Positions 1-7,397 of a stretch of DNA of 16,651 bases are shown here, piece after piece. A program made the position numbers and the translations under genes. Source of the stretch: an uncultured Pseudomonadota bacterium (GTDB lineage Bacteria > Pseudomonadota > Gammaproteobacteria > Burkholderiales > Methylophilaceae); the NCBI GenBank assembly GCA_903860085.1, contig CAIOPD010000178.1:1-16651 (forward strand). Direction: 5' to 3'. The notes under the pieces are model-generated. The model was not told the origin of the DNA. It worked only from the letters and a program-made list of their open reading frames with translations, and searched no databases. Position 1 is the stretch's first letter. Each line of letters begins with the position of its first letter.

Positions 1-171
1 CAGTTAAATGGCAGCCCTAAGCTGATTAAATCTAGTGGAAATCCTAGTTGTGACAATGCTGTGGAGCGTGCCATTATGGCTTCTGAGCCACTACCTTTAC
101 CTAAAGACATCAACCTGTTTAATCAGTTTAGAAGCCTTAAATTAACCTTTCGCCCCAACGAGGCTAATTAG
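1..171 (+). CDS. tolA: TolA, C-terminal end (partial)
   Basis: The gene is cut by the left window edge. Frame 1 is open from base 1 to a TAG at 169-171, giving 56 residues. The reading SGNPSCDNAVERAI followed by LPLPKDINLFNQF and a final LTFRPNEAN is the usual end of TolA domain III, the periplasmic domain that binds TolB, Pal and CpoB. TolA is an inner-membrane-anchored protein that couples the TolQR motor to the outer-membrane complex. The position directly before tolB agrees with the standard tolQRAB-pal order. The membrane anchor and the long helical domain lie outside the window. One Cys replaces the more usual aromatic residue in the NPxWDNAVERA motif; I draw no conclusion from that. 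Confidence 0.9.
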   Translation, partial: QLNGSPKLIKSSGNPSCDNAVERAIMASEPLPLPKDINLFNQFRSLKLTFRPNEAN

Positions 172-330
172 AGAACTTCTTTTGTGATAACTTGTATTTC
201 TATTAGTTAATATGTAATAAATTGTAACTAGGATGATATCAACACGCGATTGCAGTAAAATTTACGCTAGCTTTAAGATTACGCCAACTAAAAACATTAA
301 GCTGACCATAAACAGAGCCATAACTAGACC

Positions 331-1617
331 ATGAACATAATAAAATTGACTGCCTTAAAATGGGTTATATATTGCTCGGTATTGCTCACCTCATCACTGG
401 CTCATGCTGCCTTGGAAATAGAGATTAGCGGCGGAGGTGCACAGCAGGTGCCGATTGCTATCGTGCCGTTTGCGCAAGCCAATAGTCAAGATAATATCAG
501 CACTATCATTGCAGCAGATTTGCGGAGAAGTGGTATGTTTCGCGTTTTGGAAACTGGTGGTGTGGTTAGCCGACCAAGCGATATTGCACAAATCAAATAC
601 GCTGAATGGGCGGCGTTGCAGGCGCAGGCCATGGCGGTGGGCTCCATAGAAGTGCTGCCAGGTAACCGCCTTAAAGTGAGCTTTAAGTTGGCGGATGTAC
701 TCAAACAAACTCAGTTGGCGGGGATGGAATACAATATAGCGCCTGGTCAATTGCGACTGACGGCACATAAAATAGCGGATGTTATTTATCAAAAATTGAC
801 TGGTGAAATCGGCAACGCCGCCAGTCGGATTGCTTATATCAACAAGGCTAAAGGCCGTTATGCCTTGCAGGTGGCGGATGCTGACGGTGAGAATCCGCAA
901 ACTGTAGTGTCCTCAGCAGAACCTATTATTTCACCAGATTGGTCACCAGACGGCACCAAGATTGCGTATGTTTCATTTGAAAAGAAAAAACCTGTTATTT
1001 ACATACAGTCATTAATGACAGGGCAACGTATGATTTTGGCTAATTTCAAGGGAAATAATAGTGCCCCTGCATGGTCTCCAGACGGCACTAAGCTAGCAAT
1101 TGTGCTCACTTACGCTGCCAACTCTCAAGTCTATATCATCAATGCTGATGGAACAGATTTGAAATTACTGACAAAAAGTAATGCCATCGATACCGAGCCG
1201 ACTTGGTCGCCGGATGCTAAGTGGATATATTTCAGCTCGGATCGTGGTGGCAGCCCTCAGATATATAAGGTTTCTGCCATGGGCGGTGAAGCGCAACGCG
1301 TGACCTTTGAGGGTAGCTATAACTTGAGCCCACATTTTTCGCCAGATGGTAAGCTACTGGCGATGATACGTAATGATGGTGGTAAATTTCGTGTGGCCTT
1401 GCAAGATTTAAGCAATGGTCAGGTGCAGTTGTTGAGCGAAGGTGCGCAAGATGAATCACCGAGTTTCGCCCCCAATGGCCGTATGTTGCTCTATGCCACA
1501 CGTTTAGGAATACGTGGTACTTTGGCGGCTGTGTCATCTGATGGGCGTATTAAGCAACGACTAAGTGAGTCCGGTGGTGATGTGCGTGAGCCAACTTGGG
1601 GCCCACTCATTAATTAA
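331..1617 (+). CDS. tolB: Tol-Pal system translocation protein TolB
   Basis: Periplasmic beta-propeller protein that binds Pal and TolA and helps keep the outer membrane attached during division. The 428 residues begin with a Sec signal peptide (basic start MNIIK, hydrophobic core to about residue 23, cleavage expected after AHA at about residue 26). An N-terminal alpha/beta domain (to about residue 160) carries the VPIAIVPF segment. It is followed by propeller repeats of the WSPDG type: SPDWSPDGTKIAY, APAWSPDGTKLAI, EPTWSPDAKWIYF, SPHFSPDGKLLAM and SPSFAPNGRMLLY, with a terminal EPTWGP. The length is normal for the family. The ATG at 331 has no strong Shine-Dalgarno sequence but is the only start that gives a signal peptide. 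The 159 bp after tolA are AT-rich; I see no convincing promoter in them, so tolB may be read from the tolA transcript. Confidence 0.96.
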   Translation: MNIIKLTALKWVIYCSVLLTSSLAHAALEIEISGGGAQQVPIAIVPFAQANSQDNISTIIAADLRRSGMFRVLETGGVVSRPSDIAQIKYAEWAALQAQAMAVGSIEVLPGNRLKVSFKLADVLKQTQLAGMEYNIAPGQLRLTAHKIADVIYQKLTGEIGNAASRIAYINKAKGRYALQVADADGENPQTVVSSAEPIISPDWSPDGTKIAYVSFEKKKPVIYIQSLMTGQRMILANFKGNNSAPAWSPDGTKLAIVLTYAANSQVYIINADGTDLKLLTKSNAIDTEPTWSPDAKWIYFSSDRGGSPQIYKVSAMGGEAQRVTFEGSYNLSPHFSPDGKLLAMIRNDGGKFRVALQDLSNGQVQLLSEGAQDESPSFAPNGRMLLYATRLGIRGTLAAVSSDGRIKQRLSESGGDVREPTWGPLIN

Positions 1618-1693
1618 GTGTAAAAAATATCGTTGTATGCAATTTATGTTATTTTTTGGTTTGTTAAAAAAGTAGTTTCTAAAGGAGAGCAGT

Positions 1694-2257
1694 ATGAATA
1701 AAGTCATTTTGAATAAAAAATTATTAGGTAGCTTAATGTTGGCTTTGGTATTGACCGCTTGTAAAAGCGCGCCAATGGTTGAAAAGCCAGCCGCAGTTGA
1801 AGATAAAAGTGCCAGTGCACCAAAAGCGCCAGCTAATGGTGCAGATTCTTCAGCCATCAAAGAAGTGGTCATTGATAGCCAGGCTAAAGGTAATAGTCCA
1901 TTAAAAGATCCAAGCAATATTTTATCGAAGCGTAATATTTATTTTGATTTTGATAGCGACGCAGTCAAGGCTGAATTCCGTCCACTGATTGAAGCTCACG
2001 CTAAATATTTACTTGCACATGCTGATGCAAAAGTTGCTTTACAAGGCAATACTGACGAGCGCGGCACCCGTGAATACAATTTAGCATTAGGTCAACGTCG
2101 TTCAGTATCAGTTAAGAAATCACTTAACTTACTAGGTGTGCAAGATAAGCAAATTGAAACTGTAAGCTATGGTGAAGAAAAGGCCACTGCTGGTTGCGCA
2201 AACGATGCTTGTTATAAACTGAATCGTCGCGTAGACATTGCTTACGAAAACGATTAA
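1694..2257 (+). CDS. pal: Peptidoglycan-associated lipoprotein Pal
   Basis: Outer-membrane lipoprotein that holds peptidoglycan and is the target of TolB/TolA. The 187-residue protein starts with a lipoprotein signal ending LVLTAC, so Cys23 should be lipidated. Next comes an Ala/Lys/Pro-rich linker (about residues 24-80) and an OmpA-like domain from about residue 83, starting IYFDFDSDAV. The segment GNTDERGTREYNLALGQRR is the peptidoglycan-binding signature, with the Asp and Arg that contact diaminopimelate. A strong ribosome binding site (AAAGGAGAG, 1681-1689) precedes the ATG. It follows tolB by 76 bp and precedes cpoB by 47 bp, the standard order. Two Cys near the end (CANDACYKL) are common in proteobacterial Pal. 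Confidence 0.96.
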   Translation: MNKVILNKKLLGSLMLALVLTACKSAPMVEKPAAVEDKSASAPKAPANGADSSAIKEVVIDSQAKGNSPLKDPSNILSKRNIYFDFDSDAVKAEFRPLIEAHAKYLLAHADAKVALQGNTDERGTREYNLALGQRRSVSVKKSLNLLGVQDKQIETVSYGEEKATAGCANDACYKLNRRVDIAYEND

Positions 2258-2304
2258 GTTATTCGTATTGTTATAGTCTAAATATATTAATTAATAAGAT
2301 AGAA

Positions 2305-3156
2305 ATGATGAAAAAACTGATTCTGGTTAGCCTGCTGTTAAGCACACAGTTGTTTGCAGCAGGCGCTCACGCAGCGTTGTTTGATGATGCGGAAGCGCGT
2401 AAGAAAATCCTAGAAGTTGAGGCAGTTATGCAAAGCCAGAATCAGGCATCACAAGCGACTTTAGCTAAGCTAGTGCAAAGTCAACAGGCCCTTGAGCAGC
2501 GTGTATTGGCAATAGAAGCCATTACCAAAGGCCAAGTGTTAGGTGATATGCTGAACCAAATTGAAGCGCTCAAACAAGATGTAGCAAAGCTTAAAGGACA
2601 GCTTGAATTTGCCAGTCATAATGTAGACGCCACGCAACAACGCCAAAAAGATTTATATACCGATACTGACGCGCGTTTACGTAAACTGGAATCCATTCCA
2701 GCGCCTACTCCTGCCACTGCAGTAGAAGCCAGTGCACCAGCGGAAGTGATCGCAGCAACGCCCGGTAAGAATACTCAAGAATTTCAGTTGATAGAGCTTG
2801 CAAACGGCTTGTCCAAAGAGTCTAAGTTTAAAGATGCCTTTAGCGCTTATGATAAATTTTTAAAAGAGTATCCGAATAGTGCTTTGGCTGCTGAAGCTAC
2901 GTACGGCTTGGGGTATACGCAATTTGCGTTAAAGAACTATAAATCAGCAATTGCTACCCAGCAGAAGCTGATAGATCAGCATCCAGAGAGCCCTAAAGTG
3001 CCGGATGCTTTGTTTAATATGGCCAATAGCCAAATTCAACTCGGTTTGCTCCCTAACGCTAAAAAGACTTTGCATGACTTAATTGCCAAGTTTCCTAATA
3101 GCGAAGTGACCCCTATAGCGCAAAAGCGGCTCAAAGTGTTAGAGAGCATTAAGTAA
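2305..3156 (+). CDS. cpoB: Cell division coordinator CpoB (YbgF), Tol-Pal associated
   Basis: Periplasmic protein that binds TolA and is known in E. coli to link the Tol machine to PBP1B-driven septal peptidoglycan synthesis. The 283 residues show a Sec signal peptide (MMKKLILVSLLLSTQLFAAGAHA, cleavage about residue 23) and a Gln/Ala/Lys-rich heptad region (about residues 30-125) expected to form the trimeric coiled coil. A Pro/Ala linker follows, then a TPR domain (about 160-283) with ELANGLSKESKFKDAFSAYDKFL and GLGYTQFALKNYKSAIATQQKLI repeats. Two adjacent ATGs (2305 and 2308) are possible; the ribosome binding site is weak and does not decide between them. A terminator-like hairpin lies 45 bp after the stop, suggesting this closes the tol-pal unit. 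Confidence 0.94.
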   Translation: MMKKLILVSLLLSTQLFAAGAHAALFDDAEARKKILEVEAVMQSQNQASQATLAKLVQSQQALEQRVLAIEAITKGQVLGDMLNQIEALKQDVAKLKGQLEFASHNVDATQQRQKDLYTDTDARLRKLESIPAPTPATAVEASAPAEVIAATPGKNTQEFQLIELANGLSKESKFKDAFSAYDKFLKEYPNSALAAEATYGLGYTQFALKNYKSAIATQQKLIDQHPESPKVPDALFNMANSQIQLGLLPNAKKTLHDLIAKFPNSEVTPIAQKRLKVLESIK

Positions 3157-3201
3157 GAGTCACAGTCAAAACAGCAACTTAAGCTGATTTAAGTTAAAAT
3201 G

Positions 3202-3229
3202 GCGCCAATCAAAATGTTGGTGCTTTTTT
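3202..3229 (+). terminator. Rho-independent terminator between cpoB and queE
   Basis: GCGCCAA (3202-3208) pairs with TTGGTGC (3217-3223), a 7-bp stem with one G-U pair and an 8-nt loop, followed directly by six T. It sits 45 bp after cpoB and only 18 bp before queE. It may end the tol-pal transcript or act as an attenuator in the queE leader. A TAAAAT box at 3195-3200 overlaps its upstream edge but has no good -35 partner. Confidence 0.7.
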
Positions 3230-3247
3230 ATAGTCTTTAAATATTCA

Positions 3248-3886
3248 ATGAAACTCAAAATCCACGAAATTTTTCATTCACTTCAAGGTGAGTCATCCCG
3301 CGTGGGGCTGCCTACTGTATTTGTACGTCTTACTGGCTGTCCGATGCGTTGCGTATATTGTGACACCGCTTATGCTTTTAGTGGTGGCAGTAATATTGAA
3401 ATTGCGGAAATTTTGGCTAAAGTGGCAGAATTTTCTACTCCTTATGTAACTGTTACTGGCGGAGAACCGTTAGCGCAAAAAGACTGCCTAGTATTATTGA
3501 GGCAGTTATGTGATGCAGGTTACAGTGTGTCCTTAGAAACTGGCGGCGCCATTGATATAGGCCCAGTAGATGACCGTGTTTCAGTAATCTTAGATGTGAA
3601 AACGCCTGGCTCAGGTGAAGAAAAGAACAACCTATGGGAAAATTTATCTCATCTAAAAGCGAATGATGAGGTTAAGTTTGTATTGTGTGACTATGCAGAC
3701 TATCAGTGGGCTAAGCAGATATTGACTAAGCATAAGCTGATTGAAAAGTGTCCAGTTTTGTTCTCGCCGGTTTATAGTCAGGTCAACCCAACCAAACTCG
3801 CTGAATGGGTGTTAGCGGATAAATTGCCTGTACGCATGCAGTTGCAATTACATAAAATATTGTGGGGCGAAAAGCCGGGTGTTTAA
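3248..3886 (+). CDS. queE: 7-carboxy-7-deazaguanine synthase QueE
   Basis: Radical SAM enzyme converting 6-carboxy-5,6,7,8-tetrahydropterin to 7-carboxy-7-deazaguanine, a step toward preQ0 and the tRNA base queuosine. The 212 residues start KIHEIFHSLQGESSRVG. The CX3CX2C cluster that binds the 4Fe-4S centre is Cys31, Cys35 and Cys38 (GCPMRCVYCD), and the SAM-contacting TVTGGEPL segment follows near residue 75. Length is close to the E. coli enzyme. The stop overlaps the start of queC by one base (TAATG), so the two are probably translationally coupled and supply successive steps. The ATG has no clear Shine-Dalgarno sequence. Confidence 0.95.
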   Translation: MKLKIHEIFHSLQGESSRVGLPTVFVRLTGCPMRCVYCDTAYAFSGGSNIEIAEILAKVAEFSTPYVTVTGGEPLAQKDCLVLLRQLCDAGYSVSLETGGAIDIGPVDDRVSVILDVKTPGSGEEKNNLWENLSHLKANDEVKFVLCDYADYQWAKQILTKHKLIEKCPVLFSPVYSQVNPTKLAEWVLADKLPVRMQLQLHKILWGEKPGV

Positions 3887-4608
3887 TGAATAATACTAAA
3901 AATATTAACAACAAGGACTTGTTAGTAGCTAAGCCTAAAGCGGTTGTATTGCTTTCGGGTGGTCTAGATTCTGCAACAGTATTGGCTTATGCGCGTAAGT
4001 TGGGTTTTGAATGTTATTGCCTAAGCTTAGACTATCACCAGCGCCATATTGCTGAATTGGATGCAGCTAAAAATGTAGCGAGCGTTATGGGTGCTACATT
4101 GCATAAAACCGCGCAATTAGACTTATCTTTATTCGGCGGTTCTGCGCTTACCGACGATGCGATTGCAGTGCCTGAAATGGAAACTGAAGGCATTCCGGTG
4201 ACCTATGTGCCAGCTCGTAATACCATTATGTTGTCTTTGGCATTGGCATGGGCTGAGGTCTTGCGTAGTCAGGATATTTTTATTGGTGTTAATGCACTTG
4301 ATTACTCTGGATATCCAGATTGCCGTGGTGAATATGTAAAAGCCTTTCAAGATATGGCCAATTTAGCGACTAAAAGTGCAGTTGAGGGTCAAACCATTAC
4401 GATACATGCGCCACTAATTGATATGACTAAAGCTGAAATTATTGGACTAGGTACTTCATTAGGGGTTGATTATGCGATGACGGTCTCATGCTATCAAGCC
4501 GATGCTCATGGAGAAGCTTGTGGCTTATGTGACTCATGTCGATTAAGGCGAGAAGGATTTATTGCGGCAGGTCTAGCGGACCCTACGCGTTACAGAAAAC
4601 AGTCGTGA
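3886..4608 (+). CDS. queC: 7-cyano-7-deazaguanine synthase QueC
   Basis: ATP-dependent enzyme converting 7-carboxy-7-deazaguanine and ammonia to preQ0 (7-cyano-7-deazaguanine). The 240 residues contain the PP-loop motif SGGLDSAT (residues 24-31) and a zinc-binding set near the C-terminus: Cys202, Cys212, Cys215 and Cys218 in SCYQ...CGLCDSC. I chose the ATG at 3886 because it overlaps the queE stop; a GTG at 3862 in the same frame would add eight residues that lie inside queE and match nothing in the family. The 15-residue Asn/Lys-rich start before KAVVLLSGG is longer than in typical QueC. Confidence 0.94.
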   Translation: MNNTKNINNKDLLVAKPKAVVLLSGGLDSATVLAYARKLGFECYCLSLDYHQRHIAELDAAKNVASVMGATLHKTAQLDLSLFGGSALTDDAIAVPEMETEGIPVTYVPARNTIMLSLALAWAEVLRSQDIFIGVNALDYSGYPDCRGEYVKAFQDMANLATKSAVEGQTITIHAPLIDMTKAEIIGLGTSLGVDYAMTVSCYQADAHGEACGLCDSCRLRREGFIAAGLADPTRYRKQS

Positions 4609-4662
4609 ATGTGGATTAAGAAGAAATATTAGATATAAATCAGTACAAGCTATATAAACTTC

Positions 4663-4692
4663 TTGCCAAAACATCTACAAATTACGTATAAT
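4663..4692 (+). promoter_or_regulatory. Sigma70-type promoter of the rpsP operon
   Basis: TTGCCA (4663-4668), an 18-bp spacer and a perfect TATAAT (4687-4692), followed by a GC-rich discriminator CCGCGG. The first start codon, rpsP, is 44 bp downstream. A GC-rich discriminator at a ribosomal promoter is consistent with stringent (ppGpp) control; that part is inference. Confidence 0.8.
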
Positions 4693-4736
4693 CCGCGGCT
4701 TTCTGCAATATATTTTCAATAAAGAGAACACAGATT

Positions 4737-5291
4737 ATGGTTATTATTCGTTTAGCTCGTGGTGGCGCGAAAAAAACTCCTTTTTACAACTTAGTAGTTG
4801 CTGATTCACGCAATCGTCGTGATGGCCGCTTTATTGAGCGTGTTGGTTTTTACAATCCATCAGCTAAAGCAGGCGCAGAAGCCCTACGTGTTGATCAAGT
4901 TCGTGTAGCTCATTGGCAAGGCCAAGGCGCACAACTATCAGATACAGTTGCGCGTTTAGTTAAATTTCACGCTAAAGGCCCGGAGCACGCAATTGCTTCT
5001 AAAGCTAAAGATGCTGCTAAAGCAGATGCAGCTAAAGCTAAAATAGCTGCTGTTGAAGCTGCAAAAGCCAAAGCTGTAGCGGATGCTGCAAAAGCCGACG
5101 CAGATGCTAAAGCTGCTGCAGATGCTGAGCAAGCAAAAGCTGATGCATTAGCTGCAAAAGAAGCTGAAGTTGCTGCCGCAGCTGAAGAAGCAGTGGTTGA
5201 AGTTGCTGCTGTTGCTGAAGAGCCAGCTGTTGAAGCTGCTGCAGAAGTTGCAGTTGAAGCGCCAGCAGACACTGAAACTCCAGAAGCTTAA
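4737..5291 (+). CDS. rpsP: 30S ribosomal protein S16 with long Ala-rich C-terminal tail
   Basis: Small-subunit protein that binds 16S rRNA and supports 30S assembly. Residues 1 to about 85 form a standard S16 core (MVIIRLARGGAKKTPFYNLVVADSR, then RFIERVGFYNP). Most S16 proteins end near residue 80-90; here about 96 further residues follow. The tail is almost wholly Ala, Lys, Asp and Glu: its first half is Lys-rich (AKDAAKADAAKAK) and its second half Glu- and Val-rich, ending PADTETPEA. It looks like a long charged helix or disordered tail. The frame is intact, with a TAA at 5289-5291, and the codons drift through repeated GCT/GCA/AAA units. AAAGAG lies upstream of the ATG. It is first gene of the rpsP-rimM-trmD-rplS operon. 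Confidence 0.96.
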   Translation: MVIIRLARGGAKKTPFYNLVVADSRNRRDGRFIERVGFYNPSAKAGAEALRVDQVRVAHWQGQGAQLSDTVARLVKFHAKGPEHAIASKAKDAAKADAAKAKIAAVEAAKAKAVADAAKADADAKAAADAEQAKADALAAKEAEVAAAAEEAVVEVAAVAEEPAVEAAAEVAVEAPADTETPEA

Positions 5292-5367
5292 TTTTTATTT
5301 AGCTTAAGCTGCTACTTTATGTGGCACGCAATTAGGCGATAAAAATATAGTTAGCAAGTGAGTAATC

Positions 5368-5922
5368 TTGGCAGTAAATGATATGGTAGTCATGGGGCGC
5401 ATTGTTGCGCCCTACGGCGTTTTTGGCTGGTTAAAAATAGTGCCAGATACCGAAGCGTTTGACGGCCTCTTTGATTACGACAACTGGTGGCTTGGTAAAG
5501 GTGACGATTGGCGTGAAATGGTGGTTGAAACCGCCAAAGTTCACAATGATGTCATTGTAGTGAAGCTTAAAGGAATAGATGACCGTGACGCTGCGTTAGC
5601 CTGCAAGGGTAAACAAATTGCAGTGCCAAGGTCAAAACTGCCAGAAGCGGAAGAGAATGAGTATTACTGGTCCGATTTGATCGGTGTACGCGTTAAGAAT
5701 TTGCAAGATATTGATTTTGGTTTAATTGTTGATGTGTTTGAAACTGGTGCTAATGATGTGTTGGTAGTAAAGCCAGATACTGAAATAGCCGTTTCAGCAG
5801 ATAAAGCCGGAGTCAAAGAAAAACAACAACAAGAAAGATTACTGCCATTTACCGCAGCAGTAGTGCTCGAAGTTGATATTAAAGCCAAGACCATGTTGGT
5901 AGATTGGGATGCTGATTTCTAA
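5368..5922 (+). CDS. rimM: Ribosome maturation factor RimM
   Basis: Assembly factor that binds S19 and helps mature the head of the 30S subunit. The 184 residues give an N-terminal RimM domain (VVMGRIVAPYGVFGWLKI, about residues 7-85) and a C-terminal PRC-barrel domain (about 97-184) containing YYWSDLIGVRVKN and ERLLPFTAAVVLEVD. The start is uncertain. TTG at 5368 is preceded by AAGTGAG six bases away, while in-frame ATGs at 5383 and 5392 have no ribosome binding site. All three keep the MGRIVAPYG core. The TTG call gives the usual family length. It lies 76 bp after rpsP and 15 bp before trmD in the operon. Confidence 0.93.
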   Translation: MAVNDMVVMGRIVAPYGVFGWLKIVPDTEAFDGLFDYDNWWLGKGDDWREMVVETAKVHNDVIVVKLKGIDDRDAALACKGKQIAVPRSKLPEAEENEYYWSDLIGVRVKNLQDIDFGLIVDVFETGANDVLVVKPDTEIAVSADKAGVKEKQQQERLLPFTAAVVLEVDIKAKTMLVDWDADF

Positions 5923-5937
5923 GCATGTTGGTTTGCG

Positions 5938-6675
5938 ATGAGTTTTAAGTTTGATGTAGTGACCTTGTTTCCAGAAATGTTTGATGCAATTACCAAACAT
6001 GGGATTACCAGTAGAGCGCTACAGCAAAATATTTATAGATTGCAGTTTTGGAATCCTCGCGATTTCACTACCGATAATCATAAAACGGTAGATGATCGGC
6101 CTTATGGCGGTGGTCCAGGAATGGTGATGTTGGCCGATCCATTAGATCTAGCCATAAACGCGGCAAAACAGGTGCAAGCAGCAGATAAAATTGATAGTTG
6201 GGTGATTCATCTGTCTCCAGCGGGTAAAGCGCTGACCCATCAGAAAGTGATGGAGTTAAGCCAAAGGTCAGGATTGATTCTATTGACTAGTCGCTATGAG
6301 GGTGTAGATCAGCGGTTAATTGATGCGGTAGTAGATGAAGAAATATCGATTGGTGATTATGTGTTAACTGGCGGAGAGTTACCTGCCATGGCATTAATTG
6401 ATGCAGTCGTGCGTCAGTTGCCAGGTAGTTTAGGCGATAGTGATTCTGCAATTGAAGATTCATTTGTAGATGGCTTGTTAGACTGCCCGCATTACACTAG
6501 GCCAGAAGAATATAAAGGCGTGAAAGTGCCGGAGATTTTACTCTCAGGCAATCATGCAAAGATTAAGCAGTGGCGTTTGAAAATGTCATTGCACAGAACT
6601 CGGGATCAACGTCCCGATTTATTGGCCGTAAGGCCGTTGACGAAAGAAGAGGCACGGCTGCTACAGGAAGATTAA
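5938..6675 (+). CDS. trmD: tRNA (guanine-N1-)-methyltransferase TrmD
   Basis: SPOUT-class enzyme that makes m1G37 in tRNAs reading codons that start with C, using SAM, and prevents +1 frameshifting. The 245 residues show FDVVTLFPEMF at the start, TVDDRPYGGGPGMVM (about 50-64), SRYEGVDQR (about 118-126) and the knot loop IGDYVLTGGELPAM (about 138-151). Arg159 and Asp174 (in EDSF, before GLLDCPHYTRPEEY) correspond to the E. coli catalytic Arg154 and Asp169. Length is normal. The start codon follows the rimM stop by 15 bp without a clear Shine-Dalgarno, suggesting coupled translation. Confidence 0.96.
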   Translation: MSFKFDVVTLFPEMFDAITKHGITSRALQQNIYRLQFWNPRDFTTDNHKTVDDRPYGGGPGMVMLADPLDLAINAAKQVQAADKIDSWVIHLSPAGKALTHQKVMELSQRSGLILLTSRYEGVDQRLIDAVVDEEISIGDYVLTGGELPAMALIDAVVRQLPGSLGDSDSAIEDSFVDGLLDCPHYTRPEEYKGVKVPEILLSGNHAKIKQWRLKMSLHRTRDQRPDLLAVRPLTKEEARLLQED

Positions 6676-6728
6676 GTAGCAGGAACAAGTTTCTTTATAA
6701 ATAAAAGGAACCCGCAAGGGATAAGAAA

Positions 6729-7124
6729 ATGGCAGATATTATTAAAATGCTGGAAGAGGAAGAGATTGCCCGTTTAGGCAAAAATATTCCTAGCTTTGCA
6801 CCTGGTGACACTGTAGTGATCGGTGTGAACGTAGTTGAAGGTACACGTAAACGTGTGCAGTTATATGAAGGTGTTGTGATTGCTAAACGTAATCGTGGCT
6901 TAAACTCATCATTTATTGTACGTAAAATTTCATCTGGTGAAGGTGTTGAGCGTACATTCCAAACGCATTCACCATTAATTGCTAGTATTGAAGTGAAGCG
7001 CCGCGGTGACGTTCGCCGTGCGAAACTTTATTACTTGCGTGAGCGTTCAGGTAAATCAGCACGTATTAAAGAAAAATTATTTATACGTGAGAAAGAAGTA
7101 TTGGCACCTGCTTCAGCAGAATAA
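6729..7124 (+). CDS. rplS: 50S ribosomal protein L19
   Basis: Large-subunit protein at the 30S-50S interface. The 131 residues begin MADIIKMLEEEEIARLGKNIPSFAPGDTVVIGVNVVEGTRKRVQ and include RGLNSSFIVRKISSGEGVERTF and YYLRERSGKSARIKE, all standard L19 segments. The protein is about 15 residues longer than the E. coli form, with a short REKEVLAPASAE tail. AAGGGA (6716-6721) is a good ribosome binding site. It is the last gene of the rpsP operon, followed by a hairpin and a terminator. Confidence 0.96.
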   Translation: MADIIKMLEEEEIARLGKNIPSFAPGDTVVIGVNVVEGTRKRVQLYEGVVIAKRNRGLNSSFIVRKISSGEGVERTFQTHSPLIASIEVKRRGDVRRAKLYYLRERSGKSARIKEKLFIREKEVLAPASAE

Positions 7125-7138
7125 GTGTTTAATATCTC

Positions 7139-7195
7139 AGCGCTGTGAGGCGCTCAAAAAGCCCCAAGATGATGCAAGTCACTCGGGGTTTTTTT
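7139..7195 (+). terminator. Terminator of the rpsP-rplS operon
   Basis: AAAAAGCCCC (7156-7165) pairs with GGGGTTTTTT (7185-7194) around a 19-nt loop, and the T-run extends to 7195. A smaller hairpin, AGCGC (7139-7143) with GCGCT (7150-7154), sits just upstream. Together they should end transcription after rplS. Confidence 0.8.
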
Positions 7196-7259
7196 ACGCC
7201 TGCATAAATAATAGGTGCTGAGCATTTGCAGGTTTCTCGCATTGGTTTAACATCAAGCC

Positions 7260-7298
7260 ATGATAAAAAAATATGGGGTATCCGTAATACGTGATTGA
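7260..7298 (+). pseudogene. Orphan 5' end of ogt (original start codon)
   Basis: ATG ATA AAA AAA TAT (7260-7274) encodes MIKKY, then the reading frame enters the left inverted repeat and stops at TGA (7296-7298). If the segment between the two 8-bp direct repeats is removed with one repeat copy, this ATG joins in frame to GAA GCC TGT TTT at 8017 onward and gives MIKKYEACFTVPFG, a natural Ogt start. I therefore read it as the original start codon of ogt, cut off by the insertion of the vapBC cassette. No strong ribosome binding site is visible before it. Confidence 0.75.
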
Positions 7299-7305
7299 TA
7301 GCAAC
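7276..7305 (+). repeat. Left terminal inverted repeat of the vapBC cassette
   Basis: Begins GGGTATCCGTA and ends TTGATAGCAAC. It matches the reverse complement of 7980-8009 except at four positions (offsets 12, 14, 19 and 26). Confidence 0.8.
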
Positions 7306-7361
7306 CATAGATTACGACTTCATTCCTGACAAAAATATTCGCTGTGATGACTCATGTGATG

Positions 7362-7377
7362 TATAATGATGCATTAT
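7362..7377 (+). promoter_or_regulatory. vapBC -10 box with overlapping operator-like palindrome
   Basis: TATAAT (7362-7367) is a perfect -10 box 30 bp before the chosen vapB start. It overlaps the inverted repeat ATAATG (7363-7368) / CATTAT (7372-7377) with a 3-bp centre. VapB-VapC complexes usually repress their own promoter by binding such a site, so this is a likely autoregulatory operator. I see no good -35 at normal spacing. Confidence 0.6.
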
Positions 7378-7397
7378 TTGATGATAATGGTGATGAT

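Noticed and set aside
394..900. Minus-strand open frame of 168 codons within tolB.
   Set aside because: It lies fully inside a well-supported gene, has no recognisable motif and no promoter or ribosome binding site.
1622..1657. A/T-only inverted repeat (AAAAAATA / TATTTTTT) between tolB and pal as a terminator.
   Set aside because: It has no G-C pairs and would be unstable; such repeats are expected by chance in AT-rich gaps, and pal is normally co-transcribed with tolB.
3157..3247. A preQ1 riboswitch in the queE leader.
   Set aside because: The expected C-rich loop and A-rich tail that forms the pseudoknot are not present; only a terminator hairpin is.
3862..3885. GTG start for queC giving eight more residues.
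   Set aside because: These codons lie wholly within queE and match nothing in QueC; the ATG at 3886 gives the classic overlapping start.
4967..5272. Minus-strand open frame of 101 codons rich in Ala and Ser.
   Set aside because: It is the antisense of the repetitive Ala-rich S16 tail, and its composition is explained by that.
7344..7397. Longer vapB starting at ATG 7344.
   Set aside because: The extra 18 residues are unlike the family and the start lies upstream of the -10 box at 7362; MRTTVTIED at 7398 is the usual beginning.
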